Positions 62,237 through 64,000 of a DNA stretch of 64,000 bases are shown here, piece after piece. Both the position numbers and the translations under genes were made by a program. Source of the DNA: Vibrio caribbeanicus ATCC BAA-2122 (lineage in GTDB: Bacteria; Pseudomonadota; Gammaproteobacteria; Enterobacterales; Vibrionaceae); NCBI RefSeq assembly GCF_000165125.1, contig NZ_AEIU01000069.1, positions 62,001 through 126,000 on the forward strand, in the 5' to 3' direction. Position 1 is the first letter of the stretch; every line of letters begins with the position of its first letter. The notes under the pieces were generated by a model. It made no database searches and was not told the DNA's origin. It was given only the letters and a program-made list of their open reading frames with translations.

Positions 62237-62926
62237 TTAAAAATGCAATTGAATGACGGAAGTGACGATTGCCGCAGGACGACGTACTCCTTCAATTTCG
62301 ACTCGGATTTCTCTCTCAATTTCTAAGCCTTTCTTAATGGGAGAAACACTCTTCAAAGTGCTAACGGCACGCAAGCTATTATTTGCTTTGACCGGATATG
62401 GGAATCGCACTTGGTTAAGGCCAATATTTACAACCATCTTCGCCGTTGGAAAAAGACTCTTATCCGGATCTACGCTGTCTGTTAGTTTTGGAAGGAGTGC
62501 GAGTGTCAAGAAGCCGTGGGCAATAGTTGTCTTGAACGGTGACTCTTTTTCGGCTCTTGCTGGGTCTGTGTGGATCCACTGCATATCTTCAGTAACTTGA
62601 CCAAATTGAGATATTCGATCTTGTGATACAAAAAGCCAATCACCTGTGTGGATAACTGTATCGATTTTATCTTGTAGCTCATCGAACACTCTTTGTGCCT
62701 CAGGCTTCAAGCTTATCTCTTGTGGAGCTTCATCATAATCTTGTACAGCATCATTCACTGCATCTGAATGAAAATCTCTCAAGCGTGTAAACAGGTGGCG
62801 GCTATTCGCTTTATTAACAATTTCTCCCCAATACTCACGCACGACGGGAGACATCCGCTGCATGAAGTCAGAAGAATACTTGTTATTAGGTTGACCACGA
62901 TGTTTAAACAAGTCAGCGACTTTCAT
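62237..62926 (-). CDS. MaoC-like (R)-specific enoyl-CoA hydratase family protein
   Basis: Hotdog-fold hydratase likely acting on enoyl-CoA thioesters. The hydratase-2 motif is clear: FGQVTEDMQWIHTDPARAEKESPFKTTIAHGFLTLALLP (about 108-146), with Asp and His in catalytic positions. An N-terminal extension of about 75 residues precedes the MaoC domain. Relatives are found in polyhydroxyalkanoate and fatty-acid metabolism. Single gene on the minus strand. Confidence 0.9.
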   Translation of the reverse strand: MKVADLFKHRGQPNNKYSSDFMQRMSPVVREYWGEIVNKANSRHLFTRLRDFHSDAVNDAVQDYDEAPQEISLKPEAQRVFDELQDKIDTVIHTGDWLFVSQDRISQFGQVTEDMQWIHTDPARAEKESPFKTTIAHGFLTLALLPKLTDSVDPDKSLFPTAKMVVNIGLNQVRFPYPVKANNSLRAVSTLKSVSPIKKGLEIEREIRVEIEGVRRPAAIVTSVIQLHF

Positions 62927-63030
62927 AAAAACCCCAGATTTAGTCGAATTAAAACAGATAACTATCCAATTTTGAATTAGTTCACAGAATAGTGCAATTA
63001 CTTTCGGGCGTACACTTGTTGTCTGAGATG

Positions 63031-63050
63031 TGATTTTTAATTAAAAATCA
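63031..63050. promoter_or_regulatory. 20-bp perfect palindrome upstream of the MaoC gene
   Basis: TGATTTTTAA joined to TTAAAAATCA is a perfect palindrome about 105 bases before the MaoC start. It could be an operator of a dimeric regulator. It is AT-rich, so chance is possible. Confidence 0.4.
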
Positions 63051-63141
63051 TGAGCTTATCAATAAAACACTATTTTATTTAATTGGAGCTTAGTAATTAA
63101 TTAATGCTGCTTTTGTGAAGTATTCTTGTTCGATATACGTC

Positions 63142-63244
63142 GTTACCGATGTTCAATTGAGATAACTGGCCCTTCAAACCGCTGCCTTTCCTGTAGAGCA
63201 AGCCATCCTCGTTGAACCTAGCATCTTGAGGTTAATTGGATATA
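63142..63244 (+). repeat. Dispersed ~100-bp intergenic repeat, copy 4
   Basis: It starts GTTACCGATGTTCAATTGAG and ends TTGAGGTTAATTGGATATAC. It aligns over its full length with 23352-23455 and, except for the first ten bases, with 10191-10286. It lies between the MaoC and EamA genes. Confidence 0.8.
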
Positions 63245-63307
63245 CGCACAATTGCAGACTTTGTTTCGCTTTGTAGATGGAGCTATTGAGACGAGAAAAT
63301 CTGGGTT

Positions 63308-64000
63308 CTAGCTTTTTACCGTGCTTTTACCCACAACATTGATAACCGCTCCTGCGATGATAAAACCCGCACCAATATAGGTCCAATAAGATGGAATTTC
63401 ATTAAATACTAATACGCCGATCAAAGCGGAAAAAATAATTTGGATATAAGAGTAGCCAGATGCCTTTCCTGCCTCTTGTGTTTGCATTGATTTCGTGAGC
63501 CCATATTGCCCAATTTGTGTAAATATACCAACGAATAGCAATAAAATGGTGATATTGAAATTTGGCCAAACAAAGTCTGACCAAACTAAAAATAGCGATA
63601 TTGGTAGAGCCACTAGAGGGAAATACATAATGATGACCGAGCTATCTTCGCTCTGACTGAGTTTTCTTACTATGACATAAGCAACGGAACTGCCTAAAGC
63701 GCCAATAAGTGCCATTAAAATACTGAATAATGGTAAGGCTGTGTTGGGGTCTAGACTTGGTTGCATGATTAATCCAAGCCCTATTAGGCATAATATTATG
63801 CACACCATAGTAGAAGTGTGGATTTTTTCTTTAAGAAACAATAGACCAAGAATGGCGGTAAATACTGGATGGGTATATTGTAAGAGTGTCGCTTCTGCAA
63901 GTGGTAAGGTGGTCACAGAGTAGTAAACACACATCAGAGCAAGTGTCCCGATAACCCCTCTCAGGAGTAAAAAAGGTTTGTTCTCGCCCCACATTGGGAT
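63308..64000 (-). CDS. EamA/DMT-family transporter, N-terminus cut by the window
   Basis: Inner-membrane permease of the drug/metabolite superfamily; substrate unknown. About 228 residues with eight hydrophobic helices are visible, against ten in a full ~290-residue protein. The visible start WGENKPFLLLRGVIGTLALMCVYYSV corresponds to the third-helix region of relatives. The true start therefore lies beyond base 64000, and the ATG at 63994 is internal. Two EamA halves are seen, the first ending near residue 80 and the second starting near PLFSILMALIGALGSSVAYVI. Confidence 0.85.
   Translation of the reverse strand: MPMWGENKPFLLLRGVIGTLALMCVYYSVTTLPLAEATLLQYTHPVFTAILGLLFLKEKIHTSTMVCIILCLIGLGLIMQPSLDPNTALPLFSILMALIGALGSSVAYVIVRKLSQSEDSSVIIMYFPLVALPISLFLVWSDFVWPNFNITILLLFVGIFTQIGQYGLTKSMQTQEAGKASGYSYIQIIFSALIGVLVFNEIPSYWTYIGAGFIIAGAVINVVGKSTVKS

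Larger units (their letters stand above)
62927..63307. other. Intergenic region with palindrome and repeat copy 4
   Basis: About 380 bases without a gene. It holds the MaoC promoter on the minus strand, the perfect palindrome at 63031-63050 and the dispersed repeat at 63142-63244. Confidence 0.5.

Noticed and set aside
1-64000. tRNA, rRNA and CRISPR arrays
   Set aside because: No cloverleaf-type sequences, rRNA segments or regularly spaced identical repeats were seen on either strand while reading. A tRNA or CRISPR scanning program would settle it.

Overview
The window looks like a chromosomal segment of a marine gammaproteobacterium of the family Vibrionaceae, most likely a Vibrio and possibly its second chromosome. 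The evidence is a full-length ChiA-type chitinase whose catalytic residues fall at the numbering known from Vibrio harveyi ChiA, a putA-putP proline locus with an AraC-type regulator, a DUF2850 protein, a DUF3612-type regulator, and several copies of a roughly 100-bp intergenic repeat of the kind scattered through Vibrio genomes. The call rests on protein families and gene order only. No rRNA, tRNA, CRISPR array or complete insertion sequence was found.

Layout. 1-855 is the 3' part of a kynureninase-fold PLP enzyme. 1316-3853 is a secreted chitinase. 3916-10082 (minus strand) is a Lap-type adhesin export and c-di-GMP control operon (lapC, lapG, lapD, lapB) without its giant adhesin or a TolC-type partner. 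pdxH follows, then two paralogous PEGA/coiled-coil secreted proteins, one carrying a formylglycine-generating-enzyme-like domain. 14599-21592 is a proline catabolic locus: AraC regulator, putA, a free-standing PutA C-terminal domain, putP and an Lrp-type regulator. 21743-29051 (minus) holds a DUF445 protein, a thioesterase, an overlapping pair of TPR proteins with one active-looking and one degenerate GGDEF domain, a transposase-like zinc-ribbon protein and deoD. 29391-33453 is a light/DNA-repair operon (DUF523-DUF1722 protein, MerR-type regulator, photolyase, L,D-transpeptidase) preceded by an array of TTGTACA motifs. It faces an Lpp-like lipoprotein gene. Then come a DEAD-box helicase, a chemoreceptor and pstSCAB.

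41396-55676 is a long, AT-rich, all-plus-strand exopolysaccharide operon of Wzx/Wzy type. It holds an initiating sugar-phosphate transferase, a short Wza-like protein, a Wzc-like protein, a polymerase, several glycosyltransferases including an Alg14/Alg13-type pair, a pyruvyl transferase and a flippase. The same operon ends with a type I secretion ABC protein and membrane-fusion protein. After a terminator and an AT-rich gap lies a 315-residue protein with degenerate RTX-like glycine/aspartate repeats, the obvious candidate cargo. This polysaccharide-plus-type-I-secretion module is the best candidate for an undescribed system here.

The right end carries an MscS-type channel, DUF2850 and Mpo1-like membrane proteins, and a RamB/ScfR-like regulator divergent from a small protein that resembles an isolated domain of malate synthase G. 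The promoter between them has three direct repeats at an exact 14-bp period. A MaoC-like hydratase and a truncated EamA transporter follow. Several genes bear on biofilm and cell-surface life: the Lap proteins, GGDEF proteins, polysaccharide, chitinase, Pst and L,D-transpeptidase/Lpp.
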